Origin: Pseudomonas tructae | GTDB taxonomy: Bacteria > Pseudomonadota > Gammaproteobacteria > Pseudomonadales > Pseudomonadaceae | Assembly: GCF_004214895.1 (NCBI RefSeq) | Contig: NZ_CP035952.1 | Coordinates: 3,234,501 to 3,298,500 of the forward strand | Length of the DNA: 64,000 bases | Direction of reading: 5' to 3' | Part shown: positions 27,178-36,637 of the stretch, piece by piece | Layout of the letters: each line of letters opens with the position of its first letter | Numbering within the stretch: position 1 is the stretch's first letter | Notes under the pieces: generated by a model | What the model was told of the DNA's origin: nothing | What the model saw: only the letters and a program-made list of their open reading frames with translations | The model's database searches: none | Translations under genes and position numbers: made by a program

Positions 27178-27774
27178 ATGCAAGCACTGTTCAGGCTGCT
27201 CAAGGAATACTGGGGGGTGCTCTGGCGCCCGAGCGTCTACTACAGCCTGGGGTTCCTGACCCTGGGCGGGTTCGTTGCCGGGATCATCTTCTGGGGCGGC
27301 TTCAATACCGCGCTCGAAGTGACCAACACCGAGAAGTTCTGCACCTCCTGCCATGAAATGCGCGACAACGTGTTCGTCGAGCTCAAGGACACCATCCACT
27401 ACAGCAACCGCTCCGGCGTGCGCGCCAGTTGCCCGGACTGCCACGTGCCGCATGAATGGACGCACAAGATCGCGCGCAAGATGCAAGCCTCCAAAGAGGT
27501 GTGGGGCAAGCTCTTCGGCACCATCGACACCCGCGAAAAATTCCTCGCCCACCGCCGCGAGCTGGCCGAGCATGAATGGGCGCGGCTCAAGGCCAACGAC
27601 TCACGCGAATGCCGCAACTGCCACAACTTCGAGTTCATGGACTTCACTCGCCAGAGCAAGCGCGCAGCGACCATGCACTCGACGGCCCTGGCCAGCGGTC
27701 AGGCCACTTGCATCGACTGCCACAAGGGCATCGCCCACAAACTGCCGGATATGCGCGGGGTCCCGGGCTGGTAG
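27178..27774 (+). CDS. napC: NapC, membrane tetra-haem quinol dehydrogenase
   Basis: 198 residues: an N-terminal membrane anchor (about 20-42) and four haem c motifs, CTSCH, CPDCH, CRNCH and CIDCH, as in the NapC/NirT family. It passes electrons from quinol to NapB. It starts 9 bases after napB behind GAGGCG. It is the last gene of the operon; napF, napG and napH are absent from the cluster. Confidence 0.95.
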   Translation: MQALFRLLKEYWGVLWRPSVYYSLGFLTLGGFVAGIIFWGGFNTALEVTNTEKFCTSCHEMRDNVFVELKDTIHYSNRSGVRASCPDCHVPHEWTHKIARKMQASKEVWGKLFGTIDTREKFLAHRRELAEHEWARLKANDSRECRNCHNFEFMDFTRQSKRAATMHSTALASGQATCIDCHKGIAHKLPDMRGVPGW

Positions 27775-27789
27775 CCGGCAGCGCCGGGC

Positions 27790-28365
27790 TCAAGGCGCGT
27801 TGACCACCACATAAGTGACATTACTGCCCTGGTACTGCGGCTGGAACCAGGTCGAGCCGCACTGCAGGTAGGGGGTGTTGTAGCGCATCACCTGCACACA
27901 GTCGGGGGGCAACTGCGCTGGCCGGAAGATCGCCCCGACCACCGCCGAAGTGGCCACCACCGTGGCGGTAACCGCTGCCGCGGTGGCAATCGGGTGGTAG
28001 TCATCGTCATAACCCCAGCGGCCGCCGCCATCGACATCGATATCAACGTCGCGGTGGTTGTCGATATTGACGTTGCGCGTGCCGTTGTTGATGTTGGCGC
28101 GGTTGCCGGCATTGACCTGGCGGTTGCTGTTGACTTGCCGGTTGTCAGCGACCTGGCGGTTGTTATTGACCCGGTTGCCGGCCACGTTCTGCCGCGCATT
28201 GATGCGTTGGGCCCGTTGCGCGCCGGCCGGCGGCGCGCGGTTCACCGAGGCCCGGGCGTGGCCCATGGCCCGCGGGCCGGCCTCGACCGCCGGCAGCGGC
28301 AGCAGGGTCAGCAAGGACACACTCAACAGTGACAGCAGTGCGGTATTGGCGGCGATCCTGAACAT
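27790..28365 (-). CDS. Secreted Asn/Arg-rich hypothetical protein
   Basis: 191 residues with a signal peptide ending near VEAGP. A low-complexity middle (about 60-110) contains short imperfect repeats of the type NNRQVADNRQVNSNRQVN, then an acidic DVDIDVDGGG stretch, a hydrophobic alanine/valine helix and a conserved-looking C-terminal domain (PPDCVQVMRYNTPYLQCGST) with two cysteines. Such proteins are widespread in Pseudomonas as hypothetical cell-envelope proteins. It lies 12 bases beyond the stop of the DUF2092 gene and is likely in one operon with it. Function unknown. Confidence 0.65.
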   Translation of the reverse strand: MFRIAANTALLSLLSVSLLTLLPLPAVEAGPRAMGHARASVNRAPPAGAQRAQRINARQNVAGNRVNNNRQVADNRQVNSNRQVNAGNRANINNGTRNVNIDNHRDVDIDVDGGGRWGYDDDYHPIATAAAVTATVVATSAVVGAIFRPAQLPPDCVQVMRYNTPYLQCGSTWFQPQYQGSNVTYVVVNAP

Positions 28366-28377
28366 GGTGGCGCTCCC

Positions 28378-29127
28378 CTACTCGCTGGCTTTTTTCAATG
28401 GGATGGCGACATCGCCCTTGCCCGGCACGAAGCGGAACTTCACCTGCTTGCTGTCGGGTGCAAGGTTCCAGCTGTACTCGGCGCTGTATTCCGGTGCGCT
28501 GGCCTCACTGGTGGTGGTGATCACCAGCTTGCAGGGCAGCGGCTGCTCGGCGCGGGTCAGCCACAGTTGCCAGTCGACATCGGCCTGGCGAAACGCCAGG
28601 TGGTCGCACAACTGGCCGTTGATGGTTGCAGGGCCGATGTACAGCGCGCTTTGCACGGCATCGATCTGGGCCTGGTCGCTGCCGAACAGGAACAGGTCTT
28701 CAAGGGGCACCTGAATACCGTAGTAGTTTTCCAGGCGGTGCAAGGTCTCGGTCAGGCTCGGCGGCGCCTCGACCGTGGTGTAGTACTTGAGGTACGGCGA
28801 ATACTGGGTCAGTTGCTTGCCGTCATAGAAGAACTCAAGGGTGCGGGTATCGCCTTCGCTGCGGGCATACAGCCGATCCTTGCCGGCCACCTGCAAGACA
28901 TTGAGCGACTGGCTTTTGATCTTCTGCCCCGAGTCCAGCACCGTGTCGCGCGTGACCTGGGCACTGACCTTGAAGGCCTTGAGGCTGCGCAGGTACTCGC
29001 CCATGTCGATGACCTTGTCGATCACCCGCGGGTTGCGCACCGTCTGCCCGGGCGTGGTTTGTTCGGCCAGGGCATACAGCGGCTGGACCGCCAGCAGCAG
29101 GCCCAGAACACAGTCGAGCGGTTTCAT
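28378..29127 (-). CDS. DUF2092 periplasmic protein
   Basis: 249 residues with a signal peptide ending LYALA. The fold is the LolA-like DUF2092: ALKAFKVSAQVTRD, DGKQLTQYSPYLKYY, and GPATINGQLCDHLAFRQADV followed by WQLWLT. Family members are predicted periplasmic lipid- or polymer-binding proteins without proven function. It is the first gene of a two-gene unit with the downstream Asn-rich protein, divergent from the pqi operon (142-base shared upstream region). Confidence 0.8.
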   Translation of the reverse strand: MKPLDCVLGLLLAVQPLYALAEQTTPGQTVRNPRVIDKVIDMGEYLRSLKAFKVSAQVTRDTVLDSGQKIKSQSLNVLQVAGKDRLYARSEGDTRTLEFFYDGKQLTQYSPYLKYYTTVEAPPSLTETLHRLENYYGIQVPLEDLFLFGSDQAQIDAVQSALYIGPATINGQLCDHLAFRQADVDWQLWLTRAEQPLPCKLVITTTSEASAPEYSAEYSWNLAPDSKQVKFRFVPGKGDVAIPLKKASE

Positions 29128-29269
29128 CGGCGCACTCCGTACCTTAGGGGCGAACCCACTAGGTATAGCCCATGTTCATCGGTGCTCGGCCGCCGGTGGA
29201 AAAAACCGCGACGATCCGCACACCCCGTCTATATTGAGCTAGTCCCCGCCCGCAGCCAGAGCGTGCGCC

Positions 29270-29869
29270 ATGCTGGATACTCATCAGCTGATCATCTGCG
29301 AACATTGCGATTGCGTGTACCAGAAGGTCAGCCTCGGCAAGCACCAGAAAGCCCTGTGCCAGTGCTGTGGCGCCGTGCTGCAGCGCTATAACGGCCTGAG
29401 CGTGCAGCAACGCCTGGCCTTGAGCGTCACCGCGCTGATCCTCTGGGTGTTCGCCAACTTCTACCCGATCATGAGCATCAGCCTCAAAGGCCTGCACAAC
29501 AGCGCCACGCTATGGGACTCGGTGCGGGCGCTGGCCACCGGGCCGATCACCTTCATCGCCCTGGTGGCAGCAATTTCGATCATCATCGCCCCGGTGTTCC
29601 AGTTGCTGCTGCTGATCTGGGTCCTGGGCTTTGCCCTGGCTGGCGGCCGCGCCCCAGGGTTTATCCTGTGCATGCGCTGGCTGGAAACCCTGCGGCCCTG
29701 GAGCATGCTCGAGGTATGCCTGCTCGGCGCCATGGTCGCGGTGTTCAAGCTGGCCGGCATGCTCGATGTGTTGCCCGGCATCGGCCTGTTTGCCCTGGCG
29801 GTGCTGAGCCTGCTGATCCTGCGTATCGCCGGGCGCGATATTCGTGAACTCTGGGAGCTGTTGCCATGA
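29270..29869 (+). CDS. PqiA-like membrane protein, first half
   Basis: 199 residues: an N-terminal zinc-ribbon-like region (CEHC and CQCCG) and four membrane helices with the family motif NFYPIMSISLKG. E. coli PqiA is about 417 residues with two such modules in one chain; here each module is a separate gene. Its stop overlaps the start of the second half (ATGA). Confidence 0.85.
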   Translation: MLDTHQLIICEHCDCVYQKVSLGKHQKALCQCCGAVLQRYNGLSVQQRLALSVTALILWVFANFYPIMSISLKGLHNSATLWDSVRALATGPITFIALVAAISIIIAPVFQLLLLIWVLGFALAGGRAPGFILCMRWLETLRPWSMLEVCLLGAMVAVFKLAGMLDVLPGIGLFALAVLSLLILRIAGRDIRELWELLP

Positions 29870-30492
29870 GCCGCCCGCCGCGAGCCGCCGAGCTCAACCT
29901 GGTGCTCTGTCATGCCTGCGGCATGGCCTGCGATAACAGCCACCATGCGCACACTTGCGAACGCTGCGGCGCGCCGCTGCATGCCCACAAGCCCGACTCC
30001 CTGGCCCGCACCTGGGCCTACCTGGTCGCCGCCCTGGTGTTCTACATTCCCGCCAACCTGCTGCCAGTGATGAACACCACACTGTTCGGCAGCGGCGCCG
30101 ACAGCACCATCATGAGCGGGGTCATGGAGTTCTGGGAACACGGTGCCTGGGACATTGCCCTGATCATCTTCATCGCCAGCATCGCCGTACCGGCCACCAA
30201 GTTCGTCGCCCTCGGCCTGCTGCTGATCACCGTACAGCGCCGCAGCACCTGGGCCCAGACCCAGCGCTCGCGGCTGTTCCGTTTTGTCGAGCTGATCGGT
30301 TACTGGTCGATGCTCGATGTGCTGGTGGTCGCCCTGGTGGCGGCACTGGTCAAGTTCCAGGCCCTGGGCGACATCGAACCACGCGCTGGCATCCTGTTTT
30401 TCGGCATGGTCGTGGTGCTGACCATGCTTGCGGCAATGAGCTTCGACCCACGACTGATCTGGCAGCACGACAAGGAGCAGGCCGATGACTGA
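29866..30492 (+). CDS. PqiA-like membrane protein, second half
   Basis: 208 residues: zinc-ribbon cysteines CHACGMAC and CERCGAPL, then four helices with the matching motif NLLPVMNTTLFG. It overlaps the genes on both sides (4 bases with the first half, 8 with pqiB), so subunit synthesis is coupled. Confidence 0.88.
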   Translation: MSRPPRAAELNLVLCHACGMACDNSHHAHTCERCGAPLHAHKPDSLARTWAYLVAALVFYIPANLLPVMNTTLFGSGADSTIMSGVMEFWEHGAWDIALIIFIASIAVPATKFVALGLLLITVQRRSTWAQTQRSRLFRFVELIGYWSMLDVLVVALVAALVKFQALGDIEPRAGILFFGMVVVLTMLAAMSFDPRLIWQHDKEQADD

Positions 30493-32137
30493 AACCCGCG
30501 AAGACAGGCCACAACCGGGCGCGCCCGGGGTCAAGAGCCGACGCTTCAGCATTTCGCTGGTGTGGATCGTGCCGATTGTCGCGGTGCTGGTGGGCTTGTC
30601 GCTGGTGGTGCACAACGTCATGCAGCAAGGGCCGGTCATCGAGATCACCTTCAAGACCGGCCAGGGCCTGGAGGCCAACAAGACGGCGGTCAAGTACCGC
30701 AACGTGGTGATCGGCCAGGTGACGGCGGTGGAGCTGAGCCAGGACCAGAAAAGCGTCACCGCCACGGTCAAGCTGGTCAAGCAGGCGGAAAATTTCACCC
30801 GCGAAGACGCCAAGTTCTGGGTGGTGCGCGCACGCATCGGCGCCGGCGGCGTGTCGGGTATCGATACGCTGCTGTCCGGCGACTTCATTGGCGCCGACTC
30901 CGGCGAGTCGAGCCGCCGTGCCAAAGTGTTCACCGGCCTTGAGTCGCCGCCGCCGATCACCTATGGCGAGCCGGGCAAGCGCTTTATCCTGCACGCCGGC
31001 GACCTCGGCTCGCTGGGGGTCGGTTCGCCGCTTTACTACCGCAAGATCCCGGTCGGGCAGGTGGTGGCCTATGAGCTGTCCAAGGACGGCAAGGGCGTGG
31101 ACATCGAGGTGTTCGTCAACGCCCCGAATGATGCGTTCATCACCGACAACACCCGTTTCTGGAACGCCAGCGGCATCGATGTCGAGGCCGGCGCCAACGG
31201 CTTTGCCGTGCGCACCGAATCGCTGTCGTCGATCCTGGTCGGCGGCATTGCCTTCCGCGCCCCGCAGTACAACCCCGAGGACCAGGTGGCCAGCGAGGAC
31301 AAGGTCTTCGAGCTGTTCGACAACGAGCAAACCGCCCTCGCCCCACCCAGCGGCAAGGCCCAGTACCTGGCCCTGCGCTTCGAGCAGGCCCTGCGCGGCC
31401 TGAAGACCGGCGCACCGGTGGAGTTCCTCGGCGTCGAGATTGGCCGGGTGGTGTCGATCAACCTGGACTTCGACGTGGAAAAACGCACCTTCCCGGTCAA
31501 CGTCGGCATCGTCATCTACCCGCAACGCCTGGGCCGCGCCCATACCAAGCTGCTCAAGGCATTCAACCACGACCCCGACGATGAAAAGGCCGCCGCACAG
31601 TTGCTCGGCACCTTCATCGACAACGGCCTGCGTGCCCAGGCCCGCAGCGGCAACCTGATCACCGGGCAGTTGTACATCGCCCTGGATTTCGACCCCAAGG
31701 CACCCAAGGTGGTGTTCGACCCCACGGCCCGGCCGATCAGCATTCCCACCGTACCAGGCAGCCTTGAGCAACTGCAGGAACAGTTCCAGGCCATGGTCGA
31801 GCGCCTCAACCGCCTGCCGGTGGAGCGCATCGCCAACAACCTGGACGCCAACCTGGTGGAGTTGCGCAAGGGCTTGCAACAGTTCAACAGCCGCACCTTG
31901 CCGGGTGTTCAGGGCACCTTGCAGGAAGTCAGCAAGACCCTGCAGTCAGCCAATTCGACCCTGGCCGAAGACTCTCCCCAGCGTGAGCAGTTGACCCAGA
32001 CCCTGGATGAGCTGGGGCGCATGTCGCGCTCGCTGCGGGACCTGGCCGACTACCTGGGCCGCAACCCCGAATCGCTGCTGCGGGGCAGGCCCAAGGATGC
32101 CCCGGCCGACTCACTGAAACCTTCGTCGCGCAATTGA
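30485..32137 (+). CDS. pqiB: PqiB, MCE-domain intermembrane lipid-transport protein
   Basis: 550 residues: N-terminal anchor (SISLVWIVPIVAVLVGLSLV), three MCE domains beginning at about residues 45, 160 and 285 (GPVIEITFKTGQGLEANKT is the first), and a C-terminal helical region with PGVQGTLQEVSKTLQSANST. E. coli PqiB hexamers form a tube spanning the periplasm; the length here agrees. It acts with PqiA and the lipoprotein PqiC in envelope lipid transport and stress resistance. Confidence 0.92.
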   Translation: MTETREDRPQPGAPGVKSRRFSISLVWIVPIVAVLVGLSLVVHNVMQQGPVIEITFKTGQGLEANKTAVKYRNVVIGQVTAVELSQDQKSVTATVKLVKQAENFTREDAKFWVVRARIGAGGVSGIDTLLSGDFIGADSGESSRRAKVFTGLESPPPITYGEPGKRFILHAGDLGSLGVGSPLYYRKIPVGQVVAYELSKDGKGVDIEVFVNAPNDAFITDNTRFWNASGIDVEAGANGFAVRTESLSSILVGGIAFRAPQYNPEDQVASEDKVFELFDNEQTALAPPSGKAQYLALRFEQALRGLKTGAPVEFLGVEIGRVVSINLDFDVEKRTFPVNVGIVIYPQRLGRAHTKLLKAFNHDPDDEKAAAQLLGTFIDNGLRAQARSGNLITGQLYIALDFDPKAPKVVFDPTARPISIPTVPGSLEQLQEQFQAMVERLNRLPVERIANNLDANLVELRKGLQQFNSRTLPGVQGTLQEVSKTLQSANSTLAEDSPQREQLTQTLDELGRMSRSLRDLADYLGRNPESLLRGRPKDAPADSLKPSSRN

Positions 32138-32153
32138 CCCCAGGAGCACCGCC

Positions 32154-32705
32154 ATGGCGCATGCCTCAAGATTTGCCGTGTTGGGCCTGGCCCTGTTGCT
32201 GGCCGCCTGCCGCAGCGACCCGATCCACTACCACACGCTGATCCCGCAGCAACCGGTGCCGGCCAGTGCCGCAGCGGTGCAACTGGAGCAGGTCAGCGTG
32301 CCGCCGCAGGTCGACCGCCCGCAGGTGGTGATCCGCCAGGGCAACAGCGGCCTGGCGATCCTGGAGACCGAATGGTGGGGGGCGACCCTGGTCGACGAGT
32401 TGCGCAATGCCCTGGCCAACCAGTTCTCCGGCACCAGCGCCGCGCCACGCCTGGGCCTGCGCGTGGATGTGCAGCGTTTTGACTCGGTGCCCGGGCAGTA
32501 CGCGCTGTTCGATGCGCGCTGGCGCTTGCGCTCGGCCAATGGCAATGGCGGCGCCAACCTTGACTGTCGCAGCGTGATCCAGACCCCGGCCGGGGCCAGC
32601 ATCGATGAACTGGTGCTGGCCCACCAGCACAACCTCAAGCGCTTCACCGAACTGGTCAGCCAGGCCGCCAGCGGTGCAGCTAGCCGTTGCCCGGCTGTTC
32701 ACTAA
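32154..32705 (+). CDS. pqiC: PqiC outer-membrane lipoprotein
   Basis: 183 residues with lipobox LLAAC (Cys20) and an ABC-type auxiliary/DUF330 fold: HTLIPQQPVP, then VSVPPQVDRPQVVIR. It anchors the PqiB tube at the outer membrane. It is the last gene of the pqi operon and lies 16 bases after pqiB behind AGGAG. Confidence 0.9.
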   Translation: MAHASRFAVLGLALLLAACRSDPIHYHTLIPQQPVPASAAAVQLEQVSVPPQVDRPQVVIRQGNSGLAILETEWWGATLVDELRNALANQFSGTSAAPRLGLRVDVQRFDSVPGQYALFDARWRLRSANGNGGANLDCRSVIQTPAGASIDELVLAHQHNLKRFTELVSQAASGAASRCPAVH

Positions 32706-32735
32706 AAACCCGCTCGCCTGCCGGAGGGCTCGCTC

Positions 32736-33860
32736 ATGGCCAACAATCGCCCGATTCACCTGGGCACCGCCCGGGAACTGCTCGACGTGCTGATCCGTGC
32801 CGGGCTGATCGCCGTGCTGGTGATCGCCTGCTTCGACATCTTCAAGCCGTTCCTGAGCCTGATGCTCTGGTCGGTGATCCTGGCGATCACCCTCTACCCC
32901 GTGTGCCAGCGCCTGGGCGGCTGGCTCGGTGGGCGCCCGGGCTGGGCTGCGGTCCTCCTGGTGATCATCGGCCTAGCCTGCCTGATCGGGCCCTTGAGCC
33001 TGTTGGCCGCTTCGGTCGCCGACACCGTGCAGCAAGGCATCGTCGGCTTCGAGGACCAGCACATCGAAATCCCGCCGCCACCGGACAACGTCCGCGACTG
33101 GCCGCTGATCGGCGCGCCGCTGTACGGCATCTGGGCCCATGCCAGCAATGACCTGAGCTGGGCTGCCACCCAGCTCGCCCCGCACCTCAAAGGCCTGAGC
33201 AAGACCCTGCTGGCGCAACTGGCGGGCATCGGTTCGGGGATCCTGGTGTTCGTCGTCGCCCTGATCGTCGCTGGCGTGATCATGGCCAAAGGTGAGATCG
33301 GCCAGCGCACGGCGGTGGCGATTGCCACCCGCATCGCCGGCCCGCAACGCGGCGAACAACTGGCCGAGCTGTGCACCTCGACCATCCGCGCCGTGGCCCA
33401 GGGCGTGGTCGGTATCGCCTTCATCCAGATGCTGCTGGTCGGCGTCGCCCTGGTGGTCATGGGCGTTCCGGCAGCCGGTGTGCTGGCCTTGCTGGTACTG
33501 CTGTTGGGCATCACCCAGCTGCCAGTGCTGTTGATCACCTTGCCGGTGGTGATCTACGTGTTTGCCCATGACGGCGTGGGTGCCAGCACGGTGATCTTCG
33601 CCATCTGGATGTTGCTTGCCGGGCTCTCCGACAACGTCCTCAAGCCCATGCTGCTGGGCCGTGGCGTGGCCGTGCCGATGCCGGTGGTGTTGATCGGCGC
33701 CCTGGGCGGCATGCTGACCAACGGCATCATCGGCCTGTTCATCGGCCCGGTGGTACTGGCCGTGGGCTACGAGCTGTTCATGAGCTGGGTGGCGCAACCG
33801 CTCCCAGCCGAGGAACCTGCACGCAGTCAGCCTGACGCGTCGGACAGCACCATAGACTAG
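32736..33860 (+). CDS. AI-2E family transporter (PerM/TqsA-like)
   Basis: 374 residues with about eight membrane helices. Family marks are ALLVLLLGITQLPVLLITLP, LAGLSDNVLKPMLLGRGV and GGMLTNGIIGLFIGPVVLAV. Members of this family export small molecules or act as Na+/H+ antiporters; the link to AI-2 export is proven only for TqsA. The gene lies 30 bases beyond pqiC on the same strand and may be part of that transcript. Confidence 0.82.
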   Translation: MANNRPIHLGTARELLDVLIRAGLIAVLVIACFDIFKPFLSLMLWSVILAITLYPVCQRLGGWLGGRPGWAAVLLVIIGLACLIGPLSLLAASVADTVQQGIVGFEDQHIEIPPPPDNVRDWPLIGAPLYGIWAHASNDLSWAATQLAPHLKGLSKTLLAQLAGIGSGILVFVVALIVAGVIMAKGEIGQRTAVAIATRIAGPQRGEQLAELCTSTIRAVAQGVVGIAFIQMLLVGVALVVMGVPAAGVLALLVLLLGITQLPVLLITLPVVIYVFAHDGVGASTVIFAIWMLLAGLSDNVLKPMLLGRGVAVPMPVVLIGALGGMLTNGIIGLFIGPVVLAVGYELFMSWVAQPLPAEEPARSQPDASDSTID

Positions 33861-33907
33861 ACTTCAAGCACGGGGGGCTGGCAGCAAAACGTTACCGGAG
33901 GTGCCCC

Positions 33908-34804
33908 ATGAGCCAGTACCAATGCCTGTTGCTGATGGTCGGGTCCGACCTGCGTCACACCCCTGCGCTGGAACGCGCCGCCGCCCTCGCCCGTGCCACG
34001 GGCGCGGCCTTGCACATTTGCGCCTTTATCGACGAAATCGACACCCTCGGGCTGATGAGCGGCGACGAACACCGCCTCGACACCCTGATGCAGGACAACC
34101 GCCGGTGGCTGGCCGATGAAGCGACCTTGTTGCACGAAAACGGCATACACGTCAGCACCGAAGTGATCCTGGCCCGTGACGTGCTGCATGCGGCGCTGGC
34201 CCAGGTAGCCGAGATCGACCCCGACCTGCTGATCAAGGAGGTGCAGCACGAGCCGCTGTTCAAGCGCCTGGTGGTCGCGCCCCTGGACTGGCAACTGCTG
34301 CGCGAGTGCCCGTGCCCGGTGCACCTGGTTACCGACGTGCATTGCCCGCTGCCGCGCATCGTGGTCGCCGCCGTCGACCCCACCCACCCCGAGCACCCGC
34401 ACAGTGACCTCAACGACAGCGTGATCGCCGCGGCCGCCGACCTCGCCCACCAGTGCAACGCCGAGCTGCACCTGTTGCACGTGTGTGACGGCGCCCACAC
34501 CCACATGGCCGATTTCGGCGCAGGTGCCGTGACCATGCCGGGCTTTGAAGGCGGCGTACGCAAGTCGATCCGCAAGGCCTTCGAGCAGATGGCCCTGCGT
34601 CACGCGGTCCCGGAGGAACGCCAGCACTTGCTGTCGGCGCCGATCACCCGCAGCATCGCCGAGTTCATCGCCCACAGCCGCGCCGACGTACTGGTGATGG
34701 GCAATCACCCACGCAAACTGCTCGAACGCCTGACCGGCAGCACCACCGAGCATGTGCTCGAACACCGCCTGTGCAACGTACTGGCGATCAAGGGTGCCGC
34801 CTGA
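33908..34804 (+). CDS. Universal stress protein with tandem USP domains (UspE-like)
   Basis: 298 residues with two USP folds (about 1-140 and 150-298). The second ends with ADVLVMGNHPRKLLERLTGSTTEHVL, close to the ATP-binding pattern G-x2-G-x9-G-S/T but with Pro in place of the second Gly, so nucleotide binding is uncertain. UspE-type proteins are cytoplasmic and induced by stress and growth arrest. GGAGG lies six bases before the ATG. Confidence 0.85.
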   Translation: MSQYQCLLLMVGSDLRHTPALERAAALARATGAALHICAFIDEIDTLGLMSGDEHRLDTLMQDNRRWLADEATLLHENGIHVSTEVILARDVLHAALAQVAEIDPDLLIKEVQHEPLFKRLVVAPLDWQLLRECPCPVHLVTDVHCPLPRIVVAAVDPTHPEHPHSDLNDSVIAAAADLAHQCNAELHLLHVCDGAHTHMADFGAGAVTMPGFEGGVRKSIRKAFEQMALRHAVPEERQHLLSAPITRSIAEFIAHSRADVLVMGNHPRKLLERLTGSTTEHVLEHRLCNVLAIKGAA

Positions 34805-34806
34805 GC

Positions 34807-35562
34807 TTAGTCGTACTCGGCTTCGGCGTGTTCACCCAGCAAGCGGCGCTGGCGCGGCGTGGCGGCGGCCAGCACCGCCTCGTTGAAGTGAAAGTGCAGG
34901 TAGGGTGAGAACTTCTGCGCGACCATGCGCCGGCCGTAGTGCACCTGCAGCATATAGCGGCTGCGCTTGGCGCTGCGGTTGTCACTGCCGGCATGCCACA
35001 GCTCGCTGCGAAACACCAGGGCATCGCCGGCCTGACACAGCACCGCCTGGGGCTGACGGCCCTGCCAGTCTTGCTCGCCCTTGAACGGCGCTCGCCCTGC
35101 CCGGTGGCTGCCCACGACCACCCGGGTCGGGCCCAGCTCGGCGTCGATGTCATCCAGGTACAGCTGAACGGTGCAGATCTGCATGGGCAATGCAAAGCCA
35201 GGATCCGCCATCAGCGCAGGCGCCACTTCCATTATCAGGTAGTCCAGGTGCAGCGGCAGGCCCTGATAGCCCGGATGGCAACGCCAGGCAGTCTGGCCGA
35301 TGACGTGGCAGTCATCGCCCAGGGCGGCCTCGGCCAGTTCGATGATCCCGGGCAGGTCAAGGAACGGCAGCCACAGCGGATCGCGGTTGAACACGCATTT
35401 GTAGTGCTCGATCAGGCCGCCGCTGTAGTCCCAGTGAAGCGCCTGGAGCCGGTCGATGGCCAGGCGCAACAGCTGCACCTGGGCACTGTCGAGCACGCCC
35501 GGCAACAACGCGAAGCCGTCGTTGCCCAAGGCCTGCAAGTGTTGCTCGGTAGAGCGGTTCAT
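34807..35562 (-). CDS. Phytanoyl-CoA dioxygenase (PhyH) family oxygenase
   Basis: 251 residues from ATG 35562, with GGAGG five bases upstream. This is an Fe(II)/2-oxoglutarate oxygenase fold. The metal triad is likely H105 and D107 in GLPLHLDYL and H190 in SELWHAG, with R202 in SRYML for 2-oxoglutarate. Family members hydroxylate fatty acyl chains, secondary metabolites or small amines, so the substrate is not deducible. It lies 23 bases downstream of a LuxR-type regulator on the same strand and is likely co-transcribed with it. Confidence 0.8.
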   Translation of the reverse strand: MNRSTEQHLQALGNDGFALLPGVLDSAQVQLLRLAIDRLQALHWDYSGGLIEHYKCVFNRDPLWLPFLDLPGIIELAEAALGDDCHVIGQTAWRCHPGYQGLPLHLDYLIMEVAPALMADPGFALPMQICTVQLYLDDIDAELGPTRVVVGSHRAGRAPFKGEQDWQGRQPQAVLCQAGDALVFRSELWHAGSDNRSAKRSRYMLQVHYGRRMVAQKFSPYLHFHFNEAVLAAATPRQRRLLGEHAEAEYD

Positions 35563-35585
35563 CAGGGCCTCCACAAGGCCGATGG

Positions 35586-36407
35586 TCAGCCTTGGCGCAA
35601 CCAGTCGATAAAGCGCGCGAACAGTTCGGACTGGGAGTTGATCTGCAGTTTGAGATAGAGGTTCTTGCGGTGCATGCGCACGGTTTCCGGCGAAATGCCC
35701 AGCTCGCTGGCGGTGGATTTCACCGAGTGGCCGCGCAGGATCATCTGCGCCACTTGCCGTTCGCGCTCGGTCAGCAGCGCGCAGCCAAAGCTGTCGAACG
35801 CCGCCTGCACGCCACCCCGGCTGTGCACTTCGCCGCCTGGCTCGAGGCCGTGGCGGGCAAAGCGGCTGATCAGCTCGCGAACCATCGGCTCGACGGCCTG
35901 CAGCAGGTTCAGTTGCGTAACGCTCAGGCTGCGGCCGCCGCGGCCCTGGAACAGGCTCAGGGAGATCTTGCTGTGGGGGTCGATATCGACAATGTAGTAG
36001 CTGTCTTCGCTGCAACCGGTGCCCAGGTAGTAGGTCTTGTAGTAGTCGCTGTCGAAGAAGTGGTCCGGGGCTATGTCCTGCAGGTGGTAGAAGCCCTGGG
36101 CCAGGCCCTTTTCCACCGCCAGGCAGAACGGGTCGAGCAGGTAGCCGGCGCTGAAGTAGCGGTTGAGGATGGCGTCGCGGTAGCGCTCGGGGATGCCTTG
36201 CTGGTAGAGCAGGCGCGGCGGCTGGCCATGGCGCTCGAGGCTGATCATCACCGACTCCACCGCCACCAACTGGCACAGGGCGGCGGCGAGGCTGGCCAGT
36301 GCGTCGGCCTCGTCACTGCGGGCAAAGGCATGCTGCAGCGCGGCATGCCATTGCTGCAGGGCGGAGAACGACAGGCAGATCGGGGTGTCGGCGCAGGCTC
36401 GGGTCAT
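35586..36407 (-). CDS. LuxR-type transcriptional regulator
   Basis: 273 residues from ATG 36407; longer starts exist but extend into unlikely sequence. The C-terminal HTH (about 208-265) reads LLTERERQVAQMILRGHSVK then SPETVRMHRKNLYLKL. The N-terminal 200 residues look like a GAF-like sensory domain without the aromatic residues typical of acyl-homoserine-lactone receptors. It is not linked to a synthase gene. It probably controls the oxygenase gene downstream. The 230 bases between it and the trlF-like gene (36408-36637) hold no gene. Confidence 0.82.
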   Translation of the reverse strand: MTRACADTPICLSFSALQQWHAALQHAFARSDEADALASLAAALCQLVAVESVMISLERHGQPPRLLYQQGIPERYRDAILNRYFSAGYLLDPFCLAVEKGLAQGFYHLQDIAPDHFFDSDYYKTYYLGTGCSEDSYYIVDIDPHSKISLSLFQGRGGRSLSVTQLNLLQAVEPMVRELISRFARHGLEPGGEVHSRGGVQAAFDSFGCALLTERERQVAQMILRGHSVKSTASELGISPETVRMHRKNLYLKLQINSQSELFARFIDWLRQG

Positions 36408-36637
36408 GCCTGGCAGTTTAACCCGCCTGGGGGCTGCCATGCAGCCCATCGCCGGCAAGTCCGACTTGTATGGTAATACTTGAAGGGAGGAGGAGGGACA
36501 AAAACGGATTCTGACTCCCAGCAACATGCACTCCTCCAGCAAGGGTTGCCTTGCTGAGGCGGGAGGTAGTCTTGTCGACTTACCCTTCTCACCACAGCTC
36601 AGGGGAACCAGCCAGCCCGTCTGACGCGTGTCGCTCG

